From Marinimicrobium sp. C6131 (GTDB lineage Bacteria; Pseudomonadota; Gammaproteobacteria; Pseudomonadales; Cellvibrionaceae): 64,000 nucleotides of DNA. Location of the stretch: positions 3,596,001-3,660,000 of the forward strand of contig NZ_CP110629.1 of assembly GCF_026153455.1 (NCBI RefSeq), in the 5' to 3' direction. Below are positions 52,080-61,092 of this stretch, piece after piece; positions within the stretch are counted from its first letter, which is position 1; each line of letters starts with the position of its first letter. The translations under genes were made by a program, and so were the position numbers. The notes under the pieces are model-generated. The model saw nothing but the letters and a program-made list of their open reading frames with translations, was not told the origin of the DNA and did not search any database.

Positions 52080-52727
52080 TCAGTCGTCCAGCGCGCGCGG
52101 CGGCTGATCGGGCTTGGCGTAGGCCAGCCGTTCCAGCCGTTCGGTGCGGTGGTAGCTGTCCAGCCCGGAAATGGTGACCGCGTCCAACGCTTCGATATCC
52201 ACATAGCCGTCCGGTTGAATCACATTCGGCTCCACATGCACCGCGACGATTTCACCGACGATAAAATCGGTGTTATTGAAGGCCAGGTGTTTGCACTCCA
52301 GCAACTTCAGTCCGATTTTCAGGCGGCTTTCCTCCACATAGGGCGCGGGATGACCTTCGCGGAAGCCGGGCGTGAGGCCTGTGGCATCGAATTCGGATTG
52401 ACCCCGTGCGTAGCGCGCCGAGGTCTGATGGGCCGGGCGGATCATGCCGCCGTGCACCTGATTCAGGGTGTAGTAACCGGTGGCCAGAATATTTTCAACG
52501 CTGTGCCGTTCCACCGTGCGCGGGCGCGTCACCATACCCATCAGCGGTGGGTTGGCCCCCAGGTGAATGACCGAGTTGACGATCGCCAGGTTGGTGTGGC
52601 CGTCCCGATCCACGGTGCCGACCAGATTGGCGCTCTTGAAGCCCGCCAGGGAGTTGATGAATTGCGCGCGGTAGCGCTGCTCCATCTGGTCGATGGTCGA
52701 ACGGTCAAAGTACAGGGAAGAGGTCAT
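52080..52727 (-). CDS. Flavin reductase-like (FMN-binding split barrel) protein
   Basis: A 215-aa cytoplasmic protein of the flavin reductase-like family: LAGFKSANLVGTVDRDGHTNLAIVNSVIHLGANPPLMGMVTRP is the FMN-binding split-barrel core. A distinctive C-terminal part follows, with HLAFNNTDFIVGEIVAVHVE. Such proteins bind FMN and reduce it or act as small oxidoreductases; the exact reaction is unknown. ATG 52727 is chosen as the first start that keeps the family N-terminus. It is separated from nirD by 146 bp. Confidence 0.82.
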   Translation of the reverse strand: MTSSLYFDRSTIDQMEQRYRAQFINSLAGFKSANLVGTVDRDGHTNLAIVNSVIHLGANPPLMGMVTRPRTVERHSVENILATGYYTLNQVHGGMIRPAHQTSARYARGQSEFDATGLTPGFREGHPAPYVEESRLKIGLKLLECKHLAFNNTDFIVGEIVAVHVEPNVIQPDGYVDIEALDAVTISGLDSYHRTERLERLAYAKPDQPPRALDD

Positions 52728-52873
52728 AGTCGCTCCACAGTGGCTTGTGGAAACACTATACGACAAGGCAGGGGCAATGGGTCAAAAAAAAGGGGTGGTC
52801 GGGGCCACCCCAAAGGATCAACTTCATGAAGCAATGAAGAAGAAGGGGAAATGTGGTTTGGCAGGATCGGGCG

Positions 52874-53227
52874 TCAGATCTGAATACTGACTACGCCGTT
52901 TTCCACGCGAACCGGGTACACCGGCACCGAGTGCGCGTCGGACTCCAGACACTCACCGGTGCGCAGATCGTAGTGCTCCTTGTACAGCGGTGAGGCCACC
53001 ACGGTGCGCTCGCCCAGAGAACCGATAATGCCCCGGCTCAGGACGTTGGCTTTGCCAATCGGGTCGTAGTTGCCGATGGCAAAGACTTCATCAAGGGTCT
53101 TGCTGTAGAAAATCGCGACCTGTTTCTGATGGATCAGGGCACACAGGCCGCTGTTGGGTTGCAGGTCGGATTTGGTGCACACCTCAACCCAGGTCTGTTC
53201 CACTTTCTTGGCGACGGCGGTATTCAT
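52874..53227 (-). CDS. nirD: Nitrite reductase (NADH) small subunit
   Basis: A 117-aa Rieske-fold protein without cluster ligands, as is normal for NirD: WVEVCTKSDLQPNSGLCALI, VFAIGNYDPIGKANVLSRGIIG, VVASPLYKEHYDLRTGEC. It supports the NirB subunit in reducing nitrite to ammonia in the cytoplasm. It lies 43 bp after nirB in the leftward cobA-nirB-nirD operon. Confidence 0.95.
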   Translation of the reverse strand: MNTAVAKKVEQTWVEVCTKSDLQPNSGLCALIHQKQVAIFYSKTLDEVFAIGNYDPIGKANVLSRGIIGSLGERTVVASPLYKEHYDLRTGECLESDAHSVPVYPVRVENGVVSIQI

Positions 53228-53270
53228 GGTGATGTTCTCCTTAAAGGCAATCGGTCATTGAACACAAACT

Positions 53271-55814
53271 TCAGGAACGGATTTCCACCAACGGAATGCG
53301 GTTTTTGCGCTCCTCGTCGGTGGCGGGGCGACGCTGCCCGCGCTCGGCCACATAGGCGAGGTTGTCATCGATCTCGTCACTGTTGATGAAGTGGCGGAAG
53401 CGCTTGAGCTTTTCCGGATCTTCCAGCGTGGTCTTCCACTCGCACTGGTAGTTGGCCAGGTTGCGGGTCATGTCATCTTCCAGTTCCCGGCTGATGCTCA
53501 GCTTGTCTTCAATCACCACTTCTTTCAGGTAATCCAGCCCGCCTTCGAGGTTCTCCATCCACACCGAGGTGCGCTGCAAGCGGTCGGCGGTGCGGATGTA
53601 GAACATCAGAATCCGGTCGATGTACTGAATCAGCGTGTCGTCGTCCAGGTCGGTGGCGAACAGGTCCGCGTGGCGCGGACGCATGCCGCCGTTGCCGCAG
53701 ACGTACAGGTTCCAGCCTTTTTCCGTGGCAATCACGCCGATGTCTTTCGACTGGGCTTCGGCGCATTCGCGGGTACAGCCGGACACGGCGAACTTGAGTT
53801 TGTGCGGCGCGCGCAGGCCCTTGTAGCGGTTCTCGATGGCGATGGCCATATCCACGCTGTCCTGCACCCCGTAGCGGCACCAGGTGCTGCCCACACAGGA
53901 TTTCACCGTGCGCACGGATTTCCCGTAGGCGTGGCCGGTTTCAAAGCCGGCGTCGATCAGTTTCTTCCAGATGACCGGCAACTGGTGCAGTTGCGCACCG
54001 AACAGGTCCACCCGCTGACCACCGGTAATTTTGGTGTACAGGTTGAACTCTTTGGCGACTTCACCGAGCACGATCAGTTTTTCCGGGGTGATTTCGCCCC
54101 CGGCCACTCGGGGCACCACGGAGTAAGTGCCGTCCTTCTGCATGTTGCCCAGATAAATGTCGTTGGTGTCCTGCAGGCCCAGGTGTTCTTCCTTCAGAAC
54201 GTAATCGTTCCAGAAGGAGGCGAGAATCGAGCCGACCGTGGGCTTACAGATATCGCAGCCCAGGCCTTTACCGTGACTCGCCAACAGCTCGTCGAAGGTT
54301 TTGATCTGCTTGACGCGGACAATATCGGCCAACTCCTGACGGCTGTACTCGAAGTGCTCGCACAGGTGATTGTTCACCTCCACGCCCAGGGCGCTCAGCT
54401 CGGCGTCCATCACCTGCTTGGTCAATGCCGCGCAGCCACCACAACCGGTGGCGGCGCCGGTGCAGGACTTGATGCCGCCCATGTCGGTACAGCCATTCTG
54501 CACCGCTTCGCGAATCGAGCCTTTGGTGACATCGTGGCAGGAGCAGATCTGGGCCGTGTCGGGCAGGGCATCCACACCCATGCCCACCGGTGCCTCGCCG
54601 TCGGTGGCGGGCAGAATCAACTGCTCCGGTGACGCAGGCAGGTCCATCCCGTTCACGCAGATCTGTTGCAGCGTACCGTAGGCGTCGGTGTCGCCCACCA
54701 ATACCGCACCCAGCAGCTTTTTGCCATCTTCGGAGACGATCAGGCGTTTGTACACTTCGGCCACGCCGTCGCTGTAGGTATAGCTCTGGGCGCCGGGTGT
54801 CATCGCCAGAGCATCGCCCACACTGCCCACGTCCACGCCGAGCAGTTTCAGCTTGGTGCTCATGTCGGCGCCGGTGAAAGATTGCTCGGTGCGGCCCTGA
54901 ATATGCTCAACGGCAATTTTGGCCATCTGGTAACCCGGGGCTACCAGACCGAAAATCTGGTTGTTCCACAGGGCGCATTCGCCAATGGCGTAGATGTTGT
55001 CCGCCGAGGTCTGGCAGTGGTTATTGATGGCGATGCCGCCGCGCTCACCCATCGCCAGGCCCGCCTGTTTGGCAAGTTCATCCCGCGGGCGAATACCGGC
55101 GGAGAAAATCACCATATCGGTTTCCAGGTGCGAGCCATCGGCGAAGTTCATCCGGTAGCGGCACTCTTCACCTTCGATAATTTCCTTGGTGTTCTTGCCG
55201 GTGTGCACACTCACACCCAGTTTTTCGATTTTCCGACACAGCAGTTGGCCGCCGCCTTCATCCAGTTGGCGGGCCATCAGGCCATTGGAAAATTCCAGTA
55301 CGTGGGTTTTCAGGCCCAGGTTCTTGAGCGCATTGGCCGCCTCCAGGCCGAGCAGGCCACCGCCGATGACCGCGCCCACCTGGCTGTTCTGGGCCGAGGC
55401 GGTAATGGCTTCCAGATCTTCAATGGTGCGGTACACCAGGCAATGATCCTGATCGCCGCCGGGAATGGGCGGCACAAACGGATAGGAACCCGTGGCCAAC
55501 ACCAGCTTGTCATAGGCCTCGGTGCGACCGTTCGCCGTAGTCACCGTTTGCTCGTCCGGCTGGATGCTCACCACCTTGTCGTTCAGGGTGTACACCACGC
55601 CGCGTTCACGGTAATCGTCCTCGGTGGTCAGCGCCAGGTCCTCGACTGTGGAGCCGTCAAAATAGCTGCTCAGCTTGACCCGGTCATAGGCCAGGCGCGG
55701 CTCTTCGGAGAAGGTGATGATCTCGTAGTCACCGGCGTTTTCCACACTCAATAAAGTGTCGATAAACTTATGCCCGACCATGCCGTTGCCGACCACAATA
55801 ATGCGCTGTTTCAT
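53271..55814 (-). CDS. nirB: Nitrite reductase (NADH) large subunit
   Basis: An 847-aa assimilatory nitrite reductase that makes ammonia using NAD(P)H, FAD, a [2Fe-2S] domain and siroheme. It starts IIVVGNGMVGHKF (FAD Rossmann), with VGAVIGGGLLGLEAA (NAD), the BFD-type cluster CSCHDVTKGS...CTGAATGCGGC, and siroheme/[4Fe-4S] cysteines CVGSTWC and CTREC. ATG 55814 has AGGAG upstream. Siroheme comes from the cobA product encoded just upstream. Confidence 0.96.
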   Translation of the reverse strand: MKQRIIVVGNGMVGHKFIDTLLSVENAGDYEIITFSEEPRLAYDRVKLSSYFDGSTVEDLALTTEDDYRERGVVYTLNDKVVSIQPDEQTVTTANGRTEAYDKLVLATGSYPFVPPIPGGDQDHCLVYRTIEDLEAITASAQNSQVGAVIGGGLLGLEAANALKNLGLKTHVLEFSNGLMARQLDEGGGQLLCRKIEKLGVSVHTGKNTKEIIEGEECRYRMNFADGSHLETDMVIFSAGIRPRDELAKQAGLAMGERGGIAINNHCQTSADNIYAIGECALWNNQIFGLVAPGYQMAKIAVEHIQGRTEQSFTGADMSTKLKLLGVDVGSVGDALAMTPGAQSYTYSDGVAEVYKRLIVSEDGKKLLGAVLVGDTDAYGTLQQICVNGMDLPASPEQLILPATDGEAPVGMGVDALPDTAQICSCHDVTKGSIREAVQNGCTDMGGIKSCTGAATGCGGCAALTKQVMDAELSALGVEVNNHLCEHFEYSRQELADIVRVKQIKTFDELLASHGKGLGCDICKPTVGSILASFWNDYVLKEEHLGLQDTNDIYLGNMQKDGTYSVVPRVAGGEITPEKLIVLGEVAKEFNLYTKITGGQRVDLFGAQLHQLPVIWKKLIDAGFETGHAYGKSVRTVKSCVGSTWCRYGVQDSVDMAIAIENRYKGLRAPHKLKFAVSGCTRECAEAQSKDIGVIATEKGWNLYVCGNGGMRPRHADLFATDLDDDTLIQYIDRILMFYIRTADRLQRTSVWMENLEGGLDYLKEVVIEDKLSISRELEDDMTRNLANYQCEWKTTLEDPEKLKRFRHFINSDEIDDNLAYVAERGQRRPATDEERKNRIPLVEIRS

Positions 55815-55865
55815 AAAACCACTCCTGACTAAACTCAAAATTCTGATTCCGGTTTTACCGGTATT

Positions 55866-55895
55866 GGTGGATGACGGCCTTCGGCCTTATCCACC
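55866..55895. repeat. REP-like palindrome between cobA and nirB
   Basis: GGTGGATGACGGCC and GGCCTTATCCACC form a 13-bp stem with one bulged C, directly after the cobA stop. It is followed in the operon direction by a second small hairpin, CCGGT-TTT-ACCGG (55849-55861). The GTGGAT...ATCCAC core with CCCTACG flank resembles dispersed intergenic palindromes of gammaproteobacteria. It may trim or stabilise the operon mRNA. Confidence 0.6.
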
Positions 55896-56726
55896 CTACG
55901 CAATCGACCGCTGCTGCGCCTCACTCAAAAACTGCTCTGGTGCCAACTGGTCCGCCAACCGAACCACATCCCCCACCACAATCAACGCCGGGGATTGCAC
56001 CGCGTCGCGCTCGGCGGTCTCGGCCAACGCTGCCAGCGTGGTGGTCAACACCCGCTGATTCGCCCGGCATCCGTTCTCAATAAACGCGGCTGGCGTATCG
56101 CCACTCAAACCGTGCGCCATCAGTTGCCCGGCAATTTCTTCCGAGCGACTTACGCCCATGTAAAACACCAGGGTGTGATTCAATTGCGCCAGCGCTTGCC
56201 AATTGGCGGTCACTTCGGTTTCGCCGTGGCCGGTCACCAGGGTGCAGCCCTGGGACACACCGCGATGGGTCAACGGCATATGGGCGCTGCTGCTGCAACC
56301 GGAGGCGGCGGTTATGCCCGGTACCACCTCGGCGTTCACACCGGCCTGGCGCAGGGTCATCAGCTCCTCACCGCCGCGACCGAACACAAAGGGGTCGCCG
56401 CCTTTAATGCGGCATACGGTTTTGCCCATCAGCGCCTGGTCCACCAGGCGCTGATTCAGATCGTCCTGCGCAATGCTGTGATGATTCTTCGATTTGCCGA
56501 CATAAAGCGCGGGGGTGCCGTTCGGAAACAGCGCGCGAATATCCGCACTCACCAACTGGTCGTAGAAAATGATGTCCGCGCTTTCAATCGCGCGCAGTGC
56601 TTTCAGGGTCAGCAACTCGGCATCGCCGGGGCCGGCACCCACCAGCCATACTTTCCCGTTTGATACGGGAATCGAGCGGGTCGGCTTGGCCGAGGGGATC
56701 AAAGGTTCAATGTTCATCTGGTTCAT
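55896..56726 (-). CDS. cobA: Uroporphyrinogen-III C-methyltransferase (siroheme synthesis)
   Basis: A 276-aa SAM-dependent enzyme adding two methyl groups to uroporphyrinogen III to give precorrin-2, the siroheme precursor for NirB. Family motifs are VWLVGAGPGDAELLTLKALRAI, ADIIFYDQLV, IKGGDPFVFGRGGEE and VPGITAASGCSSSAHMPLTHR. ATG 56726 is preferred: a longer start at 56789 would lie inside the sigma-54 promoter. There is no CysG oxidase/chelatase domain, so those steps are elsewhere. Confidence 0.95.
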   Translation of the reverse strand: MNQMNIEPLIPSAKPTRSIPVSNGKVWLVGAGPGDAELLTLKALRAIESADIIFYDQLVSADIRALFPNGTPALYVGKSKNHHSIAQDDLNQRLVDQALMGKTVCRIKGGDPFVFGRGGEELMTLRQAGVNAEVVPGITAASGCSSSAHMPLTHRGVSQGCTLVTGHGETEVTANWQALAQLNHTLVFYMGVSRSEEIAGQLMAHGLSGDTPAAFIENGCRANQRVLTTTLAALAETAERDAVQSPALIVVGDVVRLADQLAPEQFLSEAQQRSIA

Positions 56727-56772
56727 AACGGCTGCCCTGAAAAATCGTTTTACGAATGCATGGTTGGGGTAG

Positions 56773-56788
56773 AGCAAAGACAGTGCCA
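56773..56788 (-). promoter_or_regulatory. Sigma-54 promoter of the cobA-nirB-nirD operon
   Basis: Minus-strand TGGCACTGTCTTTGCT matches the -24/-12 consensus fully: GG at 56787-56786, GC at 56775-56774. Predicted start near 56762, leaving about 36 nt before cobA. Confidence 0.85.
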
Positions 56789-56898
56789 CTCACTGACAAA
56801 CCTTATAAAAAAATTCATAACCCCTTATTTTTCATGCGTTTAGCGGGCACACATTCCGCGGCGCGGGATTTTTATGCGTTACAAGTTCACGCGAAACG

Positions 56899-56915
56899 AG
56901 CACCAAGGCCGTGCA
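56899..56915. promoter_or_regulatory. NtrC-like enhancer site between the divergent nir and nas promoters
   Basis: AGCACCAAGGCCGTGCA fits the NtrC pattern GCAC-N7-GTGC with one outer mismatch. It lies about 210 bp upstream of the nasA start and 140 bp upstream of the cobA start, suitable for serving both. Other GTGC/GCAC-rich words follow (56911-57010), but none with correct spacing. Confidence 0.5.
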
Positions 56916-57095
56916 AAGGTGCGCTGAAATAATGCAAAACGGTGCAGACGTGCGATGGACAGTTTGCGTTGAAAGTGTGCAAGTGGTGGTGCGTCGTGCG
57001 CCATCCCGGTGCTCATTCAGATATTCCGCTGGAATGAGTGCGTGAATCGCGGTCAATCCGGTCCGGCGGCGACCATTTAACAGAAAGAAAAGAAA

Positions 57096-57112
57096 TTGGC
57101 GTGGCGATTGCA
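57096..57112 (+). promoter_or_regulatory. Sigma-54 promoter of nasA
   Basis: TTGGCGTGGCGATTGCA: GG at 57098-57099, ten bases, GC at 57110-57111, TTGCA -12 box. Predicted start near 57123, leader about 41 nt. Confidence 0.8.
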
Positions 57113-57163
57113 GTACTTGACGGCGTGATGACAACAGACACTTTCTATATTGCAGGTTGACCC

Positions 57164-59869
57164 ATGACAGTCCATCGGTACGAACCCATTCCCATCGCCC
57201 AAGCCGAGTCCACGGTACAGACCACCTGTGCCTACTGTGGTGTTGGCTGTGGCATAAAAGCCACGGTGAATACCGAGGAACGGAAGGTGTTGATCGAAGG
57301 AGACGAGACACATCCGGCCAACTTTGGGCGACTCTGTTCCAAAGGCCTGGCGCTGGGGGAAACCCTGGTGGATGCCGGTCGACTGCTCCACCCGAAAGTG
57401 CACGGCGAACAGACCAGTTGGAATCGCGCGCTGCAGACCGTGGCTCAGGGATTTGTGGATACCATCGTCGAGCACGGCCCGGACTCGGTGGCCTTTTATG
57501 TGTCCGGGCAACTGCTGACCGAAGACTACTACCTGGCCAACAAACTGATGAAGGGCTTTATCGGCAGCGGCAATATCGACACCAATTCCCGCTTGTGTAT
57601 GTCCTCCAGCGTGGCCGGGCACAAGCGCGCCTTTGGCAGCGATACGGTGCCGGGCTGCTACACCGATCTGGAACAGGCGGACATGATCGTACTCACCGGC
57701 TCCAATCTCGCGTGGTGCCACCCGGTATTGTTCCAGCGCATCAAGGCCGCCAAACAGCAGCGCCCTCATATGAAGGTGGTCGTGATCGATCCGCGCCGCA
57801 CGGACACCTGCGACATCGCCGACCTGCATCTGCCCATTCATCCGGGCACCGATGTGGCGTTATTCAATGGTCTGCTCAGTTATCTGGCCCAACACAACGC
57901 CATTGACGAGGATTTTGTGCAGGCCCATACCGAGCATTTTACCGAAGCCCTGGTGGCTGCCATGGAAGACGCCGGACAGCGCCCGGCACTGGCCCAACAA
58001 CTCGGCGTCGCCGACTATCAGTTGGAAACCTTTTTCCAGTGGTACGCCCAGACCGAGAAAACCGTCACCGTCTATTCCCAGGGGGTGAATCAGTCCACCG
58101 CCGGCACCGACAAGGTCAATGCCATCATCAATTGTCACCTGGCCACCGGCCGTATCGGGCGGCCGGGCGTGGGGCCGTTTTCCGTCACCGGCCAGCCCAA
58201 TGCCATGGGTGGCCGTGAGGTCGGCGGTCTGGCGAACACGCTGGCGGCCCATATGGAGTTTGACAACCCGGAGCACTGGCAATTGGTGCGGGACTTCTGG
58301 GAAGCGGACAACCTCGCCACTCGTCCCGGCCTGAAAGCGGTGGACATGTTCGACGCCGTCGCCTCCGGCAAAATCAAGGCCATCTGGATCATGGCCACCA
58401 ACCCGGTCATGAGCCTGCCCAACGCCGATAAAGTCAAACAGGCCCTGAAGGACTGTCCGCTGGTGGTGGTGTCCGACTGCATTGAAGACACCGACACCAC
58501 GCGCCTCGCCGACGTGCTACTGCCCGCCGCCGGCTGGGCCGAAAAGTCCGGCACCGTCACCAACTCCGAGCGGCGCATCTCCCGCCAACGGGCCTTGCTG
58601 CCGCCTCTGGGGGAAGCAAGGCCGGACTGGTGGATCATCGCCGCCGTGGCCAAACAGATGGGCTACGGGCGCGCCTTCGACTACGCCAGCGAAGCCGAAG
58701 TGTTCAGCGAATACGCCCGCCTGACCGCCACCGACAATAACGGCACCCGGGATCTCGATCTGGGTCACTACAGTCACTTGACCCTGAATGATTACGACAG
58801 CCTGCTGCCGCGGCAATGGCCGCTGCCGACGAAAGCCCCGTTGCCCGACGGTGACCAGCGTCTGTTTGGTGATGGCGTGTTCTTTACCCCGTCCGGCCGG
58901 GGGCGGTTCGTGTCGGTACGCTATCGCGCACCGGCCACCGGGGTGGATAGCCACTATCCCCTGACCCTGAACACCGGCCGAATCCGCGACCAGTGGCACA
59001 GCATGACCCGCACCGGCCTCGCTTCACGCCTGTGCGGCCACCTGCCGGAGCCGTTTATCAGCATTCACCCAAAGGATGCCGGGCGTTACCAACTGAAAGA
59101 CGGCGCCCTGGCCGACGTCACCAGCCGACAGGGCCAGGCGCGGGTGCGCGTGCAGCTCACCGATCAGGTCAACCTGGGTGAAGTCTTCATGCCCATGCAC
59201 TGGAACGACGTACACGCCAGCCGCGCGCGGGTGGCCGCCCTGGTGGGTGAATACGTCGACCCCACCTCCGGCCAGCCGGAAAACAAATACACCCCAGTTC
59301 AGGTCCAGCCCTGGTACGAACAGGCCGAAGCCCTACTGGTCAGCCGTACCCCACTGCCCGAACTGGAAGCCGACTACTGGGCCATGCGTCGGGTCAACGG
59401 CGGCTACCTCTATCGTATCGCCAGCGAACGGCTTGCCACCGACCTGGATAAACAGCTCCAGAGTCTGTGCCAGGACGGCGATCAACAGCTCGCCTTCGGC
59501 CATCCCGAGCACGGCGAATTCCGACGCGCCTTTGTACGCGAAGGCCAACTGCATACCGCATTCTCTGTCGCCAAACAGTTCGGTACCCGGGATTTCAACT
59601 GGCTTGGCGATCTGCTCGAAGGCGACTTCGCCGCTACCGCCATGCGCGCTCTGCTCAGCGGCAAGCCGGACCGGCAACACAGCCAGGGCAAACTGGTGTG
59701 CGCCTGCAAACAGGTGGGCTACAACACTCTGTGCAGCGCCATCCGCGAAAAAGGCATCGACACCGTCGACGCCCTCAGCGCCGAAACCACCGCCGGCACC
59801 GGCTGCGGCTCCTGCCTGCCGGAGCTGGAGCAGATCATTGCCAGGGAGAGTGCGCACGAGGCGGCCTGA
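57164..59869 (+). CDS. nasA: Assimilatory nitrate reductase catalytic subunit
   Basis: A 901-aa cytoplasmic molybdoenzyme reducing nitrate to nitrite. N-terminal [4Fe-4S] cysteines are in CAYCGVGCGIKATV...NFGRLCSKG. The bis-MGD body includes GSGNIDTNSRLCMSSSV, GQPNAMGGREVGG and LNTGRIRDQWHSMTRTG. A C-terminal BFD-like [2Fe-2S] domain (LVCACKQVGYNTLC...TGCGSCLPEL) is the usual NasA extension. It is divergent from cobA-nirBD, which uses the nitrite. No nitrate transporter gene is in the window. Confidence 0.95.
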   Translation: MTVHRYEPIPIAQAESTVQTTCAYCGVGCGIKATVNTEERKVLIEGDETHPANFGRLCSKGLALGETLVDAGRLLHPKVHGEQTSWNRALQTVAQGFVDTIVEHGPDSVAFYVSGQLLTEDYYLANKLMKGFIGSGNIDTNSRLCMSSSVAGHKRAFGSDTVPGCYTDLEQADMIVLTGSNLAWCHPVLFQRIKAAKQQRPHMKVVVIDPRRTDTCDIADLHLPIHPGTDVALFNGLLSYLAQHNAIDEDFVQAHTEHFTEALVAAMEDAGQRPALAQQLGVADYQLETFFQWYAQTEKTVTVYSQGVNQSTAGTDKVNAIINCHLATGRIGRPGVGPFSVTGQPNAMGGREVGGLANTLAAHMEFDNPEHWQLVRDFWEADNLATRPGLKAVDMFDAVASGKIKAIWIMATNPVMSLPNADKVKQALKDCPLVVVSDCIEDTDTTRLADVLLPAAGWAEKSGTVTNSERRISRQRALLPPLGEARPDWWIIAAVAKQMGYGRAFDYASEAEVFSEYARLTATDNNGTRDLDLGHYSHLTLNDYDSLLPRQWPLPTKAPLPDGDQRLFGDGVFFTPSGRGRFVSVRYRAPATGVDSHYPLTLNTGRIRDQWHSMTRTGLASRLCGHLPEPFISIHPKDAGRYQLKDGALADVTSRQGQARVRVQLTDQVNLGEVFMPMHWNDVHASRARVAALVGEYVDPTSGQPENKYTPVQVQPWYEQAEALLVSRTPLPELEADYWAMRRVNGGYLYRIASERLATDLDKQLQSLCQDGDQQLAFGHPEHGEFRRAFVREGQLHTAFSVAKQFGTRDFNWLGDLLEGDFAATAMRALLSGKPDRQHSQGKLVCACKQVGYNTLCSAIREKGIDTVDALSAETTAGTGCGSCLPELEQIIARESAHEAA

Positions 59870-60246
59870 ACCTGAAACCAGGGAAGGTTAAATTCTGATC
59901 AATCCATACAGTATATTGGCAGCCGGGCCAAAATCGGGCACACTTTGTAAACCGAGCGCGCTCGTTTACACACCGTGGCTCATAAAAAAGACAATAAATT
60001 CAATGCATTACCAAACCGGGCGGCGAATTAACGCGCACCGCCCGTCAGAAAAACGCGCATGCACGCTTTTTCACCCTGACAACTTGGATGTTCAGCATGA
60101 AAGTACCCGAATATCAGATAGTTGCGAAAAGCTCTTCGAGTGAATGCTCGGAGGGATATTGCGCGTGCGCGATATACAAATGTTATGTGGACCGAGTTCC
60201 CCAAAAAAAGTAGACACCTAATCCCCACTTAACGGAGGGTGTCATT
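59870..60246. other. Intergenic boundary between nas genes and accessory cassettes
   Basis: The 377-bp stretch has no convincing gene. GC falls and purine/pyrimidine runs appear. Near the right end, GTTATGT (60182-60188) resembles the R' core of an attC site. The words GACACC (60207-60212) and GGTGTC (60238-60243) form an inverted repeat just before the first cassette gene. I see no integrase gene or attI. Confidence 0.4.
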
Positions 60247-60507
60247 ATGACCAAGGGAAAGAAGGCAATACTTTGGGTTGGTGTAATATCAGGGCTACCC
60301 GGACTCGTGTACTTTTTCACAGCGGCTATCTTCTATGCTTGGCTAAGTGCCGCAGAGCCAGAGCGCTGGCCTGCTGAAAAAGCTGCTGCCTGGGCAGGTG
60401 GTTCGCTCTTTTTAGGTGTCATCTTTACGGTCTATTTTGGCTATTCTGTATTCTCATTAATTAGAGAAAGCAACAGGAAATACCGTGAGAAAATCAAAGA
60501 AACGTAA
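60247..60507 (+). CDS. Cassette-borne small membrane protein, unknown
   Basis: An 86-aa protein with two hydrophobic helices (about 8-30 and 50-72) and a basic C-terminal tail (RESNRKYREKIKE). GGAGG precedes the ATG. No family recognised. The stop codon lies inside the start of an attC-like element, which is how integron cassette genes end. Low-GC codon use compared with the nas genes supports foreign origin. Confidence 0.55.
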   Translation: MTKGKKAILWVGVISGLPGLVYFFTAAIFYAWLSAAEPERWPAEKAAAWAGGSLFLGVIFTVYFGYSVFSLIRESNRKYREKIKET

Positions 60508-60580
60508 CCATGCGCAGCACTACACAGCCTTCGGCTGTCGGACGCTCGCAAGCTCGCGCCGGTGTGCGCGGCGTTATGCA
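60503..60580 (+). repeat. attC-like integron recombination site 1
   Basis: The outer arms GTAACCATGCGCAGCAC and GTGTGCGCGGCGTTATGC pair imperfectly with an unpaired base, as attC sites do. The ends carry the core-like words TAAC and GTTATGC. Inside are further stems, including ACAGC-CTTCG-GCTGT. Length is about 78 nt. It lies exactly between two short genes. Confidence 0.6.
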
Positions 60581-60596
60581 TAAGGTAGAAAAAGAC

Positions 60597-60986
60597 ATGA
60601 GATTTGAGTTTTTATCCTCTCTATATAAAAAGTTCCTGTGGGTGGTCGTGTGCGGAATACTGATATGGGATGCAATAAACTATCCATTCCTGTTTATGGA
60701 TAAATACAGAATATCTACCGTAATGCTAGTAATTGTCTCGCTCGGTATAGCTCTAAAAGTATCTATATTGGTCACTTTAGTTAGAAAAAAGGGACCAATA
60801 AAGCCTTTGGTTGGTGTGTGGGGTGCTCTTATGATTGCAGGCGGTTTATTTGGTTTCGTTTCTATTCTTGCGGCTACAGAACAGCAATCAACTACCCTCA
60901 TTTTAGGGAAATCGCTTCTGCTAATGTTCGGCTTGGCACTTGTATTGCCTTTGGCCAAATGTATTCATACCCCGGCCAATGCATAA
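60597..60986 (+). CDS. Cassette-borne four-helix membrane protein, unknown
   Basis: A 129-aa inner-membrane protein with about four helices (residues 12-31, 40-60, 72-94 and 102-120). No recognised family. An ATG at 60576 inside the attC-like site is an alternative start. Its 3' end runs into a second attC-like sequence (GCATAAC at 60980). Codon use is AT-rich. Confidence 0.5.
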   Translation: MRFEFLSSLYKKFLWVVVCGILIWDAINYPFLFMDKYRISTVMLVIVSLGIALKVSILVTLVRKKGPIKPLVGVWGALMIAGGLFGFVSILAATEQQSTTLILGKSLLLMFGLALVLPLAKCIHTPANA

Positions 60987-61038
60987 CAAAGCCATTAAGT
61001 TCGCGCACTACGTGCGCCGGACCTCGTTTCACTCGGCC
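60979..61038 (+). repeat. Left part of attC-like site 2, interrupted by an IS
   Basis: Begins with the R''-like GCATAAC, then GCGCAC-TAC-GTGCGC and the attC-like words GGACCTCGTTTCACTCGG. It stops at the IS left end. The right side after the IS (61888-61915) has CCGAGGAGCACGGCGTTACAC. Joining both sides restores the stem CTCGG-CCTT-CCGAG, but the outermost arms pair poorly. Confidence 0.5.
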
Positions 61039-61092
61039 TGATCTTATATCACTTTAGTGGACAGTATTTTCTGTCAACTAAAGAGGTCCAAC

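Noticed and set aside
56727..56789. Longer cobA start at GTG 56789
   Set aside because: It would place the N-terminus inside a near-perfect sigma-54 promoter; ATG 56726 gives the normal protein.
60182..60246. A third attC site or an IS end just before the first cassette gene
   Set aside because: Only a GTTATGT core-like word and a short inverted repeat are visible; the matching half cannot be identified.
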